The notes below the pieces were generated by a model. That model searched no databases. It saw only the letters and a program-made list of their open reading frames with translations, and was not told the origin of the DNA. A stretch of DNA of 64,000 bases from Dickeya poaceiphila. GTDB lineage: Bacteria > Pseudomonadota > Gammaproteobacteria > Enterobacterales > Enterobacteriaceae. The DNA lies in contig NZ_CP042220.2 in the NCBI RefSeq assembly GCF_007858975.2, forward strand, positions 3,720,001 through 3,784,000, given 5' to 3'. A program made the translations under genes and the position numbers. This document shows, in pieces, positions 10,112-20,078 of this stretch (its first letter is position 1; every line of letters starts with the position of its first letter).

Positions 10112-10245
10112 GGTACAGCCATCAGATCATTAAACAGCGTCAGGTCAGCACGACAGCGCCAGGGCGGCAGATTCAGCTCCCTGCGCCAGCCCGAAATCAC
10201 CACATTGACAGACGGGCCCGTGACGGCGCCCGCCCTCCCTTTTTC

Positions 10246-11655
10246 TTACAACTCGATACCGAAATAATTTTTGGCGTTATCGAAACAAATATTTTTCACC
10301 ATCTCGCCCAGCAGTTGCAGGTCGCCCGGCGCTTCGCCGTCTTCCACCCAACGGCCAATCATCTGGCACAGAATGCGGCGGAAATATTCATGACGGGTGT
10401 AAGACAGGAAACTGCGGCTGTCGGTCAACATACCGACGAAGCGGCTCAGCAGACCCAACTGCGCCAGTTGCGTCATCTGGCGCTGCATACCGTCTTTCTG
10501 GTCGTTGAACCACCAGCCGGAACCAAACTGCATCTTGCCCGGCATACCCTCACCCTGGAAGTTACCGATCATGGTGCCCAGCACTTCGTTATCGCGCGGG
10601 TTCAGGCAGTACAGAATGGTTTTCGGCAACAGGTTTTCTTCATTCTGTTTGCTGAGCAGGCGAGAAAGCTCCTGCGCCAGCGGGCGGTCGTTGATGGAGT
10701 CGAAACCCACATCCGGCCCCAGCAGGTTGAACTGACGCAGATTGTTGTTGCGCAGTGCGCCGATGTGATACTGCTGCACCCAGCCGCGACGCGCGTATTC
10801 AGCTCCCAACCATACCAGCACCGCGGTTTTGAACTGCGCCACTTCCTGTTCGCTCAGGGTTGCGCCGGACAGGCGACGAGCCAGAATGCCATCCAGTGTG
10901 GCTTCATCCGCCTCGGCGTACAGCACCACGTCCAGCGCATGGTCAGACACTTTACAACCGTGTGCGGCGAAGTGGTCCAGACGCTTGCTCAGCGCCGCCT
11001 GCAGGTCGCTGAAACGGCGGATATCGGTATCAGACACGTCACCGAGTTTCGCCATATAGTCGTTAAAGGTCGCCTGTTCGATATTGAAGGCTTTATCCGG
11101 ACGCCAGCTCGGCAGTACTTTGATGGAGAAGGTTTTATCTTCAGCCACCGCTTTGTGATGCAGCAGGTCGTCGATAGGATCGTCGGTGGTGCCGACCATT
11201 TTTACGTTCATCTGCTGCATGATGCCGCGTGCCGTAAACTCATCACGCTCCAGCAGGTCGTTGGCGCGATTCCAGATGTCTTTAGCGGTAGACGGCGACA
11301 ACAACGTGCCGGTGATGCCGAATGGACGGCGCAGTTCCAGGTGCGTCCAGTGATACAGCGGGTTGCCGATGGTGTGCGGGACAGTGGCAGCCCAGGCTTC
11401 GAACTTCTCCCAGTCGCTGGCATCGCCAGTACAAAAACGCTCCGGTACACCATTGGTGCGCATAGCGCGCCATTTGTAATGGTCACCCTTCAACCAGATG
11501 TCATACAGGTTTTTAAAACGATAATTCTCGGCAATCTGCGCAGGCGGCAAATGGCAGTGGTAATCAAAAATTGGCTGATCTGCTGCAAATTCATGGTATA
11601 GCCGACGGGCAAACTCGGTATCCAACAAAAAATCTTCACTTAGAAACTGGGGCAT
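10246..11655 (-). CDS. uxaC: glucuronate/galacturonate isomerase UxaC
   Basis: Uronate isomerase (EC 5.3.1.12) of the amidohydrolase superfamily, converting galacturonate to tagaturonate and glucuronate to fructuronate in the cytoplasm. The 469-residue protein has the metal-binding FDYHCHLPP motif near the N-terminus, the conserved [12 protein letters not shown] segment, [11 protein letters not shown], and the C-terminal [23 protein letters not shown] motif. Start 11655 is supported by GAGGA seven bases before; a GTG two codons upstream is not needed. It is the first gene of the uxaCBA operon and is divergent from exuT. Confidence 0.97.
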   Translation of the reverse strand: MPQFLSEDFLLDTEFARRLYHEFAADQPIFDYHCHLPPAQIAENYRFKNLYDIWLKGDHYKWRAMRTNGVPERFCTGDASDWEKFEAWAATVPHTIGNPLYHWTHLELRRPFGITGTLLSPSTAKDIWNRANDLLERDEFTARGIMQQMNVKMVGTTDDPIDDLLHHKAVAEDKTFSIKVLPSWRPDKAFNIEQATFNDYMAKLGDVSDTDIRRFSDLQAALSKRLDHFAAHGCKVSDHALDVVLYAEADEATLDGILARRLSGATLSEQEVAQFKTAVLVWLGAEYARRGWVQQYHIGALRNNNLRQFNLLGPDVGFDSINDRPLAQELSRLLSKQNEENLLPKTILYCLNPRDNEVLGTMIGNFQGEGMPGKMQFGSGWWFNDQKDGMQRQMTQLAQLGLLSRFVGMLTDSRSFLSYTRHEYFRRILCQMIGRWVEDGEAPGDLQLLGEMVKNICFDNAKNYFGIEL

Positions 11656-11780
11656 GTTCACTTCCTCACACTACATGTGCCAACCAAATACGCTCACAAC
11701 CACAAAGATATCACACCAATTATCTGCGATAACTGACACCATTAGTGAGGTCATGATCGCAAAAATGGCATAAATCACTT

Positions 11781-11796
11781 CCAATTATACCATTTT
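11781..11796 (-). promoter_or_regulatory. ExuR-like operator, uxaC side
   Basis: Read on the minus strand the site is AAAAATGGTATAATTG, sharing the TGGTAT core and AT flanks with the copies at 11877 and 13601. Position suggests control of uxaCBA. Confidence 0.6.
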
Positions 11797-11856
11797 TACG
11801 CTTTCACCACGCCAGAACAGCCCGCTCATCTTATTCCCATAATAAAATAATGGTTT

Positions 11857-11872
11857 TGTGATATCACTCAAC
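11857..11872 (+). promoter_or_regulatory. CRP-like site
   Basis: TGTGATATCACTCAAC has a perfect left half (TGTGA), six-base spacer and a three-of-five right half (TCAAC against TCACA). Catabolite control of uxa/exu genes is known in enterobacteria. Confidence 0.5.
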
Positions 11873-11876
11873 CTTT

Positions 11877-11894
11877 AAATTGGTATGACAAATT
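11877..11894 (+). promoter_or_regulatory. ExuR-like operator, exuT side
   Basis: aaattggtatgacaaatt is a near-palindrome with the TGGTAT core expected for ExuR/UxuR-family operators and strong similarity to the site before exuR. Confidence 0.65.
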
Positions 11895-11946
11895 ATTGTA
11901 GCGCTGCCTGATGAGGGGATTCAATCTCACTATCGTCAACAGAGTT

Positions 11947-11984
11947 GGTATTCCCACCGGAAAACGGTATTTCCACCGGAAAAC
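11947..11984. repeat. 19-bp tandem duplication
   Basis: ggtattcccaccggaaaac is followed immediately by ggtatttccaccggaaaac, one mismatch. It lies in the exuT leader side of the divergent region. Confidence 0.8.
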
Positions 11985-12180
11985 AATAACGCGCGCGGCG
12001 GGATAGCCGCCGCCGCCCGCTAGCTACGCCCGGCTGCAGGGCAACCGGCCAGACAGCAGCTCCCGCAGGTTTTGATCGGGGCGCACCGACGCTTCGTCAC
12101 TTTCGGCGTGGTCTACACCTACCACGGCAGACTGATAACAGGTTCCGCTGTTGGTAATTACACTCGGAGATATATTTAAC

Positions 12181-13482
12181 ATGCGCAAGATCAAAGGATT
12201 ACGCTGGTACATGATCGGACTGGTAACCATCGGCACCGTTCTGGGCTACCTGACGCGTAACGCAATTGCTGCAGCGGCGCCCACACTGCAGGAACAGCTC
12301 CATATCAGTACCCAGCAATACTCCTATATCATTGCAGCTTATTCAGCCTGCTACACCGTCATGCAGCCTGTTGCCGGTTATGTGCTGGATTTGCTGGGTA
12401 CCAAAGTGGGTTACGCCATGTTCGCCATCCTGTGGGCGCTGTTCTGCGCCGCCACCGCGCTGGCTAACAGTTGGGGTGGTCTGGCTATAGCGCGTGGCGC
12501 GGTGGGAATGGCGGAAGCGGCAATGATTCCCGCTGGACTGAAAGCCAGTAGTGAATGGTTCCCGGCGAAAGAACGCTCGGTTGCCGTCGGCTACTTTAAC
12601 GTTGGTTCATCGATTGGCGGCATGTTGGCTCCGCCGCTGGTCGTCTGGGCCATCATGGCACATAGCTGGCAGATGGCTTTCGTGATCACCGGTATCCTGA
12701 GCATGATCTGGGCAATCGGCTGGTTGTATTTCTATAAACACCCAAAAGACCAGAAAAAACTCAGCGAAGAAGAACGCGACTACATTCTTAGCGGCCAGGA
12801 AGCACAGCATCAGGTTGGCAACGCCAGGAAAATGTCCGCCTGGCAGATCCTGCATAACCGCCAGTTCTGGGGTATCGCACTGCCGCGTTTCCTCGCTGAG
12901 CCGGCCTGGGGAACCTTCAACGCCTGGATCCCGCTGTTCATGTTCAAAGTCTATGGCTTTAACCTGAAAGAAATCGCCATGTTCGCCTGGATGCCGATGT
13001 TGTTCGCCGACCTGGGCTGCATTGTCGGTGGCTATCTGCCGATGCTGTTCCAGAAATACTTTAAGGTGAACCTGATTGTTTCGCGCAAAATGGTGGTGAC
13101 GATGGGCGCGCTGTTGATGATAGGTCCCGGCACCATCGGCCTGTTCACCAGCCCATATGTCGCCATTGCCTTGCTGTGCGTCGGCGGATTTGCCCACCAG
13201 TCCTTGTCTGGTGCGCTGATTACACTCTCTTCCGACGTATTTGGCCGTAATGAAGTCGCCACCGCCAACGGTCTGACCGGAATGGCCGCCTGGACCGCCA
13301 GCACGCTGTTCGCTCTGGTAGTCGGCGCGCTGGCCGATACCATCGGCTTTAGTCCGCTGTTCGCCGTACTGGCTATCTTTGACCTGCTGGGCGCTGTCGT
13401 TATCTGGACGGTACTGAAAAACAACCCGGCTTCCGAAGAGAAAAATGAAGACGCTGGCCTGAAAGCCGCACAGCAACACTAA
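12181..13482 (+). CDS. exuT: hexuronate transporter ExuT
   Basis: Major facilitator superfamily H+ symporter (anion:cation symporter branch) importing galacturonate and glucuronate through the inner membrane. The 433-residue protein has 12 predicted helices, the opening MRKIKGLRWYMIGLVTIGTV, and the conserved cytoplasmic loop YVLDLLGTKVGYAMFA after helix 2. The ATG at 12181 follows GGAGA. It is divergent from uxaCBA and 230 bp upstream of exuR, forming a compact galacturonate uptake and catabolism block. Confidence 0.95.
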   Translation: MRKIKGLRWYMIGLVTIGTVLGYLTRNAIAAAAPTLQEQLHISTQQYSYIIAAYSACYTVMQPVAGYVLDLLGTKVGYAMFAILWALFCAATALANSWGGLAIARGAVGMAEAAMIPAGLKASSEWFPAKERSVAVGYFNVGSSIGGMLAPPLVVWAIMAHSWQMAFVITGILSMIWAIGWLYFYKHPKDQKKLSEEERDYILSGQEAQHQVGNARKMSAWQILHNRQFWGIALPRFLAEPAWGTFNAWIPLFMFKVYGFNLKEIAMFAWMPMLFADLGCIVGGYLPMLFQKYFKVNLIVSRKMVVTMGALLMIGPGTIGLFTSPYVAIALLCVGGFAHQSLSGALITLSSDVFGRNEVATANGLTGMAAWTASTLFALVVGALADTIGFSPLFAVLAIFDLLGAVVIWTVLKNNPASEEKNEDAGLKAAQQH

Positions 13483-13505
13483 CAGACAAATTTCTGCTTC
13501 ACATC

Positions 13506-13538
13506 GTTCATCCGGTATCATAGGAATACCGGATGAAC
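13506..13538. terminator. inverted repeat after exuT
   Basis: Thirteen-base arms gttcatccggtat / ataccggatgaac enclose a short loop (catagga). Only a weak T-run (ctttcc) follows on +. Probable exuT terminator. Confidence 0.6.
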
Positions 13539-13600
13539 CTTTCCTCTCGATGTACCACAGCAGCTAACTGTGACAGGAGTGTTGGTCGCCACCGGCTGTA

Positions 13601-13617
13601 GGTGGTATAACAAATCC
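13601..13617 (+). promoter_or_regulatory. ExuR-like operator before exuR
   Basis: ggtggtataacaaatcc repeats the TGGTAT-N-ACAAAT pattern of the exuT operator. Its place about 100 bp before exuR suggests autoregulation. Confidence 0.6.
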
Positions 13618-13714
13618 ACTCTGCATATCAGTCTACATTAACGAAATCATCACGAGATAGACGCAGTGACGCACGTTGCCTCAGGAAGCGTCCTCTATCT
13701 TAAGAGCAGGCATC

Positions 13715-14494
13715 ATGGCACTGACAGAATCCAGGCGGCTTTACCAGCAGTTAGCCGCAGAATTGAAACAACGTATTGAGAACGGCGTTTATCCGGTAGG
13801 AGACAAACTGCCAGCGGAGCGCAATATTTCCGAAGAGATGAATGTCAGCCGTACCGTGGTACGCGAAGCGATTATCATGCTGGAAGTGGAAGGCTACGTG
13901 GAAGTGCGCAAAGGCTCCGGCATTCACGTCATATCCAACCAGCAGCGCCACCTGCTGGCCGCTAACGGCAGCGACGCCGACTTTCTCACTGCCGGGCCGT
14001 TTGAACTTTTGCAGGCTCGCCAATTGATAGAAAGCAACATCGCGGAGTTCGCCGCCACCCAGGTCACCCGCCAGGACATTATCCAATTGATGGAGATTCA
14101 GGAAAATGCCCGTCAGGAAGACCGCTTCCGCGATTCGCAATGGGATCTAAAATTCCACGTACAGGTCGCGCTGGCGACCCAGAACTCAGCCATGGCCACT
14201 ATCGTGGAAAAAATGTGGAGCCAGCGCATTCACAATCCTTACTGGCGCAAGTTGCATGAACACATCGACGATAAGTCAATCGAAAGCTGGTGCGAAGACC
14301 ACGACCAGATTCTCAAAGCCTTGATCCGTAAAGATTCCTATGCAGCTAAACTGGCGATGTGGCAACATTTGGAAAATACGAAACAGATGCTGTTCCGCGC
14401 TACCACCGATGATTTCGAATTTAACGTTGATCGTTACATGTTTGCCGAAAATCCGGTTGTCCATCTGGATCATCACGCCCGTAGCAAACCCTGA
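13715..14494 (+). CDS. exuR: hexuronate-responsive repressor ExuR
   Basis: GntR/FadR-type regulator. Galacturonate or a derivative releases it from operators of the uxa and exu genes. The 259-residue protein has an N-terminal winged helix ([21 protein letters not shown], with [22 protein letters not shown] as recognition region, read in parts) and an all-helical FCD ligand domain. The ATG at 13715 gives the length and opening of E. coli ExuR; an ORF extension to 13676 has no ribosome site. Confidence 0.94.
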   Translation: MALTESRRLYQQLAAELKQRIENGVYPVGDKLPAERNISEEMNVSRTVVREAIIMLEVEGYVEVRKGSGIHVISNQQRHLLAANGSDADFLTAGPFELLQARQLIESNIAEFAATQVTRQDIIQLMEIQENARQEDRFRDSQWDLKFHVQVALATQNSAMATIVEKMWSQRIHNPYWRKLHEHIDDKSIESWCEDHDQILKALIRKDSYAAKLAMWQHLENTKQMLFRATTDDFEFNVDRYMFAENPVVHLDHHARSKP

Positions 14495-15019
14495 ATCTTC
14501 TCGTGCAACCGCTGCCTTTGCCCCCACAGTTCGGGGGCAAAAAAAGTCATCCAACGTCGGGTTCTGTCAGCAAGTGTAAAATATGACAGCAATCACATCC
14601 TTTCCCCACTAAACAGGTCGTCATACGTTTTCATAACGTGATATTTTCCTATCTCGTCCGCACCGCTTTTGTTACAGTTGGAATAGTTTTTTTACGCTTA
14701 ATTACCGACAGAGCCACCTGACGGGCAAAAAACAGTAAAGACCATTGCCAGTCAGGAAAAATACGCTGAAAAAGTAAGGTAGGCGCGGCACGCAAGCCAC
14801 TGGCGAAAACGTGCAGTTCCGGCCAACGCGCCTGCTATTGGACAATGCACCTGCCAACTAAGAAGCATGACGGATATAGGTGCAAAGAAGTTAAAAATGA
14901 AAGCGCACACACCTAATGTTCAGTAATGACCGCTCTGTGTACCTGACCTGCCAGGAATGCCGTTAACTGGCCTCAGAAGCACAACGCAGTTTCTCCAACG
15001 CCGTAGCACAGGAACCCAG
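14495..15019. other. 525-bp gap between exuR and yqjA
   Basis: No gene is seen. An inverted repeat tttgccccc / gggggcaaa at 14517-14541 lies 23 bp past exuR; it is followed by A rather than T on +, so it may be a weak terminator only. The remainder should hold the yqjA-mzrA promoter, which in E. coli is Cpx-controlled; I found no exact CpxR box. Confidence 0.5.
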
Positions 15020-15694
15020 ATGGATATCATCAAAGAACTTTTGTATGCACTCTGGCACCAGGATTTCGAGGTCCTGGCCAATCCCAAACTCGTCTGGATG
15101 ATTTACCTGCTGCTGTTTTTGATTCTATTTCTGGAAAATGGCCTGCTGCCAGCCGCGTTCCTGCCGGGCGACAGCCTGCTGTTTCTGGTTGGAGTGCTTA
15201 TCACCAAAGGCACCATGAGCTACCCGTTCACCATCACGCTGTTAACCACCGCCGCCGGTCTCGGCTGTTGGGTCAGCTACCTGCAAGGAAAATGGCTTGG
15301 AAATACACGGGTCGTTCAGGGATGGTTGTCACATCTTCCTGCACACTATCACCAACGTGCGCACCAGTTGTTCCATCGTCATGGGCTATCAGCACTGTTG
15401 ATTGGCCGCTTTCTGGCTTTTGTACGAACACTGCTGCCGACCATTGCCGGGCTGTCAGGATTGGACAATGTCCGGTTTCAGTTCTTCAATTGGATGAGCG
15501 GCTTTTTGTGGGTCACCAGTTTGGTTTCTCTCGGTTTTGCACTGGGTAACACGCCATTATTCCGCAAATACGAAGAGCTGTTGATGTCTTGTCTGATGCT
15601 GCTGCCGCTGGTTTTACTGTGCATCGGGCTGGTCGGCTCACTACTGGTGTTGTGGCGTAAAAAGCGCATGATGGCACGTGACAAAAGGAATTAA
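15020..15694 (+). CDS. yqjA: DedA-family membrane protein YqjA
   Basis: DedA/SNARE-associated family inner-membrane protein, proposed to be a proton-dependent transporter or lipid scramblase-like protein, important for membrane potential and drug or alkaline resistance in E. coli. The 224-residue product shows the family motifs: the [17 protein letters not shown] segment with its conserved acidic and Pro residues, and [19 protein letters not shown] with the essential arginines. The ATG at 15020 has AGGA upstream. It is four bases from mzrA, forming an operon. Confidence 0.92.
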   Translation: MDIIKELLYALWHQDFEVLANPKLVWMIYLLLFLILFLENGLLPAAFLPGDSLLFLVGVLITKGTMSYPFTITLLTTAAGLGCWVSYLQGKWLGNTRVVQGWLSHLPAHYHQRAHQLFHRHGLSALLIGRFLAFVRTLLPTIAGLSGLDNVRFQFFNWMSGFLWVTSLVSLGFALGNTPLFRKYEELLMSCLMLLPLVLLCIGLVGSLLVLWRKKRMMARDKRN

Positions 15695-15697
15695 TTG

Positions 15698-16048
15698 ATG
15701 ATCTACCCTGGGCTAAAGAAGCCCTCCGCCCGGCGGCGGCTGTTGTTCCTGTTGCCGCTGGTGCTGCTGTTATCTATGTCGTCACGGCACCTGCCGGACG
15801 AAGTGACGTTGCACATCTCTCCGCTGCGTCATGGCGTACCTTTGCCGGATGGTTTCTATATCTACCAACGACTTAATGAGAAGGGGATCGCCATCAAGAG
15901 CATTACCCCGGAAAACGACAGCATTATTGTGCGGCTCTCTTTACCGGAACAAACCAGCGCAGCCAGAGAAATACTGAGTACCGCGCTGCCATATACCATT
16001 GTCATCGCCCAACAGACTCACGGCATCACGCTGTGCGTCAAAAGCTGA
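15698..16048 (+). CDS. mzrA: modulator protein MzrA
   Basis: Small single-pass inner-membrane protein that in E. coli binds the EnvZ sensor kinase and links the Cpx and EnvZ/OmpR systems. The 116-residue product has an N-terminal basic segment, one transmembrane helix (LLFLLPLVLLLSM) and a periplasmic domain. ATG 15698 follows AAGGA eight bases upstream, just past the yqjA stop, so translation is likely coupled. Confidence 0.88.
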   Translation: MIYPGLKKPSARRRLLFLLPLVLLLSMSSRHLPDEVTLHISPLRHGVPLPDGFYIYQRLNEKGIAIKSITPENDSIIVRLSLPEQTSAAREILSTALPYTIVIAQQTHGITLCVKS

Positions 16049-16233
16049 CGCCAACGCCGCTGTTTACCTGTCGCCAACTGCACCCTTTTCTTTGCCTGCG
16101 CACGTTCTCTTTTCGAATTTTCCCGCTGTTCAAGATCGTGGATTATCAGAATTATCTGTAGCCATTCCGCCCACAACAATGAAAATCCGCACTATAGTCA
16201 ACATTATGATTCATCAGATAAAGGAGCACTCAG

Positions 16234-16539
16234 ATGGCACAAGAATCTGATACTGAACAGCTACGAGCAGAGCTACGTTCCCTGGGAGATACGCTGGAAG
16301 AAGTGCTGCGTTCCTCCAGCGATAAATCCAAAGCCGAACTGGAAAAACTGCGCGATAAAGCAGAAGCCGTGCTCAAAGAGTCTCGTGAACGCCTGAATGA
16401 CACCGGCGAACGTATTACGGCACAAGCCCGCGAAGCTACCCAGTGTGCCGATGATTTCGTACGTAAAAATCCCTGGACCGGGGTAGGCATCGGTGTCGCC
16501 GTCGGCGTGGTGTTGGGTTTATTGCTGGCGCGCCGTTAA
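16234..16539 (+). CDS. yqjD: YqjD, DUF883 membrane-anchored ribosome-binding protein
   Basis: ElaB/YqjD/DUF883 family protein. In E. coli YqjD anchors ribosomes to the inner membrane in stationary phase. The 101-residue product is a long charged helix followed by a C-terminal transmembrane segment with the Gly-rich GVGIGVAVGVVLGLLLARR tail characteristic of the family. An AGGAG ribosome site lies before the ATG. First gene of yqjDEK. Confidence 0.92.
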   Translation: MAQESDTEQLRAELRSLGDTLEEVLRSSSDKSKAELEKLRDKAEAVLKESRERLNDTGERITAQAREATQCADDFVRKNPWTGVGIGVAVGVVLGLLLARR

Positions 16540-16542
16540 CGC

Positions 16543-16941
16543 ATGGAGACAGAACCGCAACGTCACGGTCCTGGCCGCGCTGCCGTTTCTACTGTGCAAC
16601 GTATTTTCACCCTTTTGGTCGGCATAGTGGAAACCCGTCTCAGGCTGATGGTGGTGGAACTGGAACAGGAAAAAAACCTGTTTATTCAGTTATTGCTGAT
16701 GGTCGGGTTGACGTTGTTGTTTACGACGTTTGGCCTGATGAGTCTGATTGCGCTTATCATCTGGAGCCTTGATCCCGCCTTACGTCTGACGGCATTGTGC
16801 TGGATTACGGTGACCTTGTTTGGATTGGCATTATTCGGCGGGCTATGGACACTGCAACGCCTGCGCCGCTCCACACTATTACGAGACACCCGTAAAGAAC
16901 TGGCGGCAGATCGCTCATTGCTGGAGGACGACTCAAAATGA
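16543..16941 (+). CDS. yqjE: YqjE, holin-X-like inner membrane protein
   Basis: Phage-holin-family/DUF1469 protein of unknown function, with two transmembrane segments (IQLLLMVGLTLLFTTFGL and LTALCWITVTLFGLALFGGL) flanked by a basic and a charged helical tail. Three bases separate it from yqjD, and its stop overlaps the yqjK start. Confidence 0.88.
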   Translation: METEPQRHGPGRAAVSTVQRIFTLLVGIVETRLRLMVVELEQEKNLFIQLLLMVGLTLLFTTFGLMSLIALIIWSLDPALRLTALCWITVTLFGLALFGGLWTLQRLRRSTLLRDTRKELAADRSLLEDDSK

Positions 16942-17234
16942 ATCGCCGACGGCATCTGGCTGCCGAAAAGAAACAACTACTGCGCCAGATCCAACAACAA
17001 CGGCTGGATCTGGTTGCGGAGAAAAACCGGTGGCTGGACATCACTGCCCCGTATGATGCCTACTGGCAGAAATGGACGCGGATACGTCGTTATCTGGTGT
17101 TAATCCCGCCGATCATCGCCATACTGGGAATACGCCATCCACGTCGGCTAATCAGGTTTACACGCAAGGTAACCGGTATCTGGAACGCACTGAAGCTGCT
17201 ACGTTCTGTCTTACCAGCGACGCCACGCCAATGA
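16938..17234 (+). CDS. yqjK: YqjK-family protein
   Basis: Small basic protein with a long Gln/Arg-rich N-terminal helix, a hydrophobic segment (YLVLIPPIIAILGI) and a basic tail. It overlaps yqjE by four bases (ATGA), the order conserved in enterobacteria. No biochemical function is known. Confidence 0.82.
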   Translation: MNRRRHLAAEKKQLLRQIQQQRLDLVAEKNRWLDITAPYDAYWQKWTRIRRYLVLIPPIIAILGIRHPRRLIRFTRKVTGIWNALKLLRSVLPATPRQ

Positions 17235-17489
17235 CCCGAATGGGGTATTGTTTACCAACCCATCCCCATCGGAGGCCTCCCCCTTCAACCTGATCAGCCC
17301 CCATTTTTTCGTTTGTTTGCACGCTATAAAATCAATTTTTCTGACATAAAACAACAATTTTACTCGCTGGCGTCTACACGCCTCCCCCTCTAGTATGCTT
17401 TTCATCTGTTACACGAACAGTTAGACAAATCAACGCCGGATGCATCCTTATCGAATATTGCTTCGGCCGCAAACACACTGGAGATATCG

Positions 17490-17885
17490 ATGAAAAATTT
17501 TGAGAATGTACTGCTAATGGTTGCCCGTATCCTGCTGCCAATTCTGTTTATTGTTGCTGGTTATGGCAAACTGGGAGCCTCTTACGCCGCGACCCAGCAG
17601 TATATGCAAGCGATGGGTGTTCCAGGGGCGCTGCTGCCGTTAACCATTCTGCTGGAACTGGGTGGTGGTCTGGCTGTACTGTTCGGTTTCCTGACCCGTA
17701 CTACCGCTATTATCACTGCTGTCTTTACCCTGCTGACAGCATTCATTTTCCACACTGATTTCGCCCAAGGCGCTAACCAGCTGATGTTCATGAAAAACCT
17801 GTCTATCGCTGGCGGTTATGTTCTGCTGTTCGTCACTGGTCCAGGCGCATTCAGCATCGACCGACTGCTGAACAAAAAATGGTAA
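17490..17885 (+). CDS. yqjF: DoxX-family inner membrane protein YqjF
   Basis: DoxX-type four-helix membrane protein, 131 residues, with FIVAGYGKLGASYAATQQYM and the LELGGGLAVLFGFLTRTTA loop of the family and a C-terminal DRLLNKKW. Members are linked to redox balance or electrophile response in several bacteria. It is 92 bp upstream of yqjG, as in E. coli, and probably co-transcribed with it. Confidence 0.9.
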   Translation: MKNFENVLLMVARILLPILFIVAGYGKLGASYAATQQYMQAMGVPGALLPLTILLELGGGLAVLFGFLTRTTAIITAVFTLLTAFIFHTDFAQGANQLMFMKNLSIAGGYVLLFVTGPGAFSIDRLLNKKW

Positions 17886-17977
17886 TAATAATCAGCTAAG
17901 CAACACAACCCGATTATCTTATGGCAGTCAACAGTATATTGTTGGCTGCCATCGTCACATTCTGGGAGGACCCGGCT

Positions 17978-18961
17978 ATGGGATTGTTGGTTGACGGTGT
18001 ATGGCATGATACCTGGTATGAAACCCAGTCATCCGGCGGACATTTCAAACGCCCACAGACATTTTTCCGCAATTGGGTCACTGCTGATGGCGAACCCGGC
18101 CCAACAGGCACTGGCGGTTTCAACGCACAAGCTGGCCGTTACCACCTGTATGTGTCGCTGGCCTGCCCATGGGCCCACCGCACGTTGTTACTGAGAAAAC
18201 TCAAAGGACTGGAACAACACATCGACGTCTCAGTAGTACACCCGTTGATGCTGGACCACGGCTGGACCTTTAATACCGACTTTCCACAGGCCACTGGCGA
18301 CACGCTCTATCAACACGAATTTCTATACCAGCTTTATCAGCACGCCAAAGCCGATTACAGCGGACGCGTCACCGTTCCGGTACTCTGGGACAAACAGCAG
18401 CACACGATTGTCAGCAATGAATCAGCCGATATCATCCGTATGTTAAACAGTGCGTTCGACGGCTGCGGTGCCGCACCTGATGATTACTATCCGTTAGAAT
18501 TGAAGGGGCAAATCGATGACCTGAACGAGTGGATTTACCATCAGGTTAATAACGGCGTGTATAAAGCCGGTTTCGCCACTACCCAGCAGGCTTACGATGA
18601 ATCAGTCAGGCTGGTATTTAATGCGCTGAATCGGCTGGAATCGATCCTTGACCGACAACGTTATCTGGCTGGAGATCGGCTCACCGAAGCGGATATCCGT
18701 TTGTGGACGACGTTGATCCGTTTTGATCCGGTCTACCACACCCATTTCAAATGTGACCAGCGCCGGATTAGCGATTACCCCAATCTGTATGGTTATCTGC
18801 GTGAAATCTACCAGTTACCGGGGGTAGCCGACACGGTGAATCTGGAGCATATTCGCCACCACTATTACCGTAGCCATGGCACGATTAATCCTTACGGCAT
18901 CATCTCGGTAGGCCCGGATGGGGATCTGGCCGCACCACATGGCCGGGATAAGCGTTACTAA
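17978..18961 (+). CDS. yqjG: glutathionyl-hydroquinone reductase YqjG
   Basis: Xi-class glutathione transferase that reduces glutathionyl-hydroquinones with GSH, releasing GSSG and hydroquinone. The 327-residue product has the N-terminal thioredoxin-fold domain with active-site Cys63 in SLACPWAHRT, and an all-helical C-terminal domain with conserved tyrosines. The ATG at 17978 follows GGAGGA at seven bases and gives the family's length; an ORF extension to 17921 is not needed. Confidence 0.93.
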   Translation: MGLLVDGVWHDTWYETQSSGGHFKRPQTFFRNWVTADGEPGPTGTGGFNAQAGRYHLYVSLACPWAHRTLLLRKLKGLEQHIDVSVVHPLMLDHGWTFNTDFPQATGDTLYQHEFLYQLYQHAKADYSGRVTVPVLWDKQQHTIVSNESADIIRMLNSAFDGCGAAPDDYYPLELKGQIDDLNEWIYHQVNNGVYKAGFATTQQAYDESVRLVFNALNRLESILDRQRYLAGDRLTEADIRLWTTLIRFDPVYHTHFKCDQRRISDYPNLYGYLREIYQLPGVADTVNLEHIRHHYYRSHGTINPYGIISVGPDGDLAAPHGRDKRY

Positions 18962-19072
18962 ATCTGTAGTGAACGCGCTGTAGTAAACGTACAGACAATT
19001 CACCAGGCTATACCTGACAACGCCGTCGGTGGGGAATTCAGCCGACGGCGTTATGCTTTGCCTGCACCATCA

Positions 19073-19969
19073 TCAATGCGCGTTGAATATGCGTGGTATT
19101 TCCCGTAAAAACCACGCTTTAGCTTCACCCATACTATCACGACGCCATGCCATGATAATTTGGGCTTCGATGGTATTTTCCGGACTCACGACCCGCAATC
19201 GCCCTTCGGCGATATCCTGCGCCACCCGCTCATACGGCATGGTCGCCACCCCCAACCCCGCCAGCAATGCACGCCGTTTATCATCCATTGAACTCACGGT
19301 CAGGCGCGGCTGTTTATCCAGTAACTGAACCGTCAGCACTGGACGTTCGCGGGCGGTATCGGCAATCGCAATACCGCGATATTTGATGCGCGTGACTTCC
19401 GACAATGGCTCTGGCTCATCATGAATTGGATGATCCGGGCTGGCCACGTACACACTCTTCATTGAATAGAGTTTGCGGGTATTAATTTCCGAAGAGGAAC
19501 GAAAGTGCATGTCAGGTGCGATAACAATATCTGCCCTGCCCTGCTCAAGCCTCTCCCATGCACCAGCCAGCACCTCAGTCAGCAACGACACCTGAGTGTT
19601 AGCCTTCAGCGAAAGTTTATCCAGCAATGGAAACAGGCGCTCAGTCGGCACCAGCGCTTCCATGACGATGGTCAAATGGGTTTCCCATCCTCGTGCGAGC
19701 GCTTCAGCATCGGTAGTCAACTTGTCAGCGGCTTCCAGCAGGATACGCCCCCTTTCCAGCAGCATCCGCCCGACGTTGGTGAATTTAGTGCGATGGCCGG
19801 AACGATCAAACAGCACCACATCCAGCTCATCTTCCAATTTCTGCATGGTATAGCTCAGGGCTGAAGGCACACGCCCCAGTTCATCGGCAGCGGCGGCAAA
19901 ACTTCCACGGCGATCAATGGCGTCCATGACCCTTAATGCTTCTAGTGTTAATGCCCGTTCTTTTGCCAT
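19073..19969 (-). CDS. yhaJ: LysR-family regulator YhaJ
   Basis: LysR-type transcription factor. E. coli YhaJ activates yqjF in response to quinol-like compounds and affects virulence genes. The 298-residue protein has an N-terminal winged helix (LEALRVMDAIDRRGSFAAAA, then ELGRVPSALSYTMQKLEDEL) and a periplasmic-binding-like effector domain. ATG 19969 matches the E. coli opening MAKERALTLE. It is divergent from the pirin gene yhaK and close to yqjF-yqjG, its probable targets. Confidence 0.92.
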   Translation of the reverse strand: MAKERALTLEALRVMDAIDRRGSFAAAADELGRVPSALSYTMQKLEDELDVVLFDRSGHRTKFTNVGRMLLERGRILLEAADKLTTDAEALARGWETHLTIVMEALVPTERLFPLLDKLSLKANTQVSLLTEVLAGAWERLEQGRADIVIAPDMHFRSSSEINTRKLYSMKSVYVASPDHPIHDEPEPLSEVTRIKYRGIAIADTARERPVLTVQLLDKQPRLTVSSMDDKRRALLAGLGVATMPYERVAQDIAEGRLRVVSPENTIEAQIIMAWRRDSMGEAKAWFLREIPRIFNAH

Positions 19970-20078
19970 TCTCTTACTCATTCAGGATTTTTGAATATAC
20001 TAACCAGATTAACTGGCTAACAATCCATCGTCCAGACAATTACTATCATTTTATTAATAATTATCAGGGTCAAATGCC

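Larger units (their letters stand above)
11656..12180. promoter_or_regulatory. uxaC/exuT divergent control region
   Basis: This 525-bp gap carries promoters for both uxaCBA and exuT. It contains two ExuR-like operators, a CRP-like site, a possible KdgR box at 11841-11862 (aataaaataatggttttgtg region, imperfect match to the consensus) and a 19-bp tandem duplication. No gene is visible. Confidence 0.7.

Noticed and set aside
10315..11601. 428-residue open frame on + opposite uxaC
   Set aside because: A shadow of the uxaC codon pattern; the minus-strand frame is a full uronate isomerase.
12607..13521. 304-residue open frame on - opposite exuT
   Set aside because: Hydrophilic antisense of a 12-helix transporter; no ribosome site.
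14517..14541. Strong-looking hairpin after exuR as an intrinsic terminator
   Set aside because: It is followed by A rather than T on the + strand and lacks a T-run on the other strand too, so I did not list it as a terminator.
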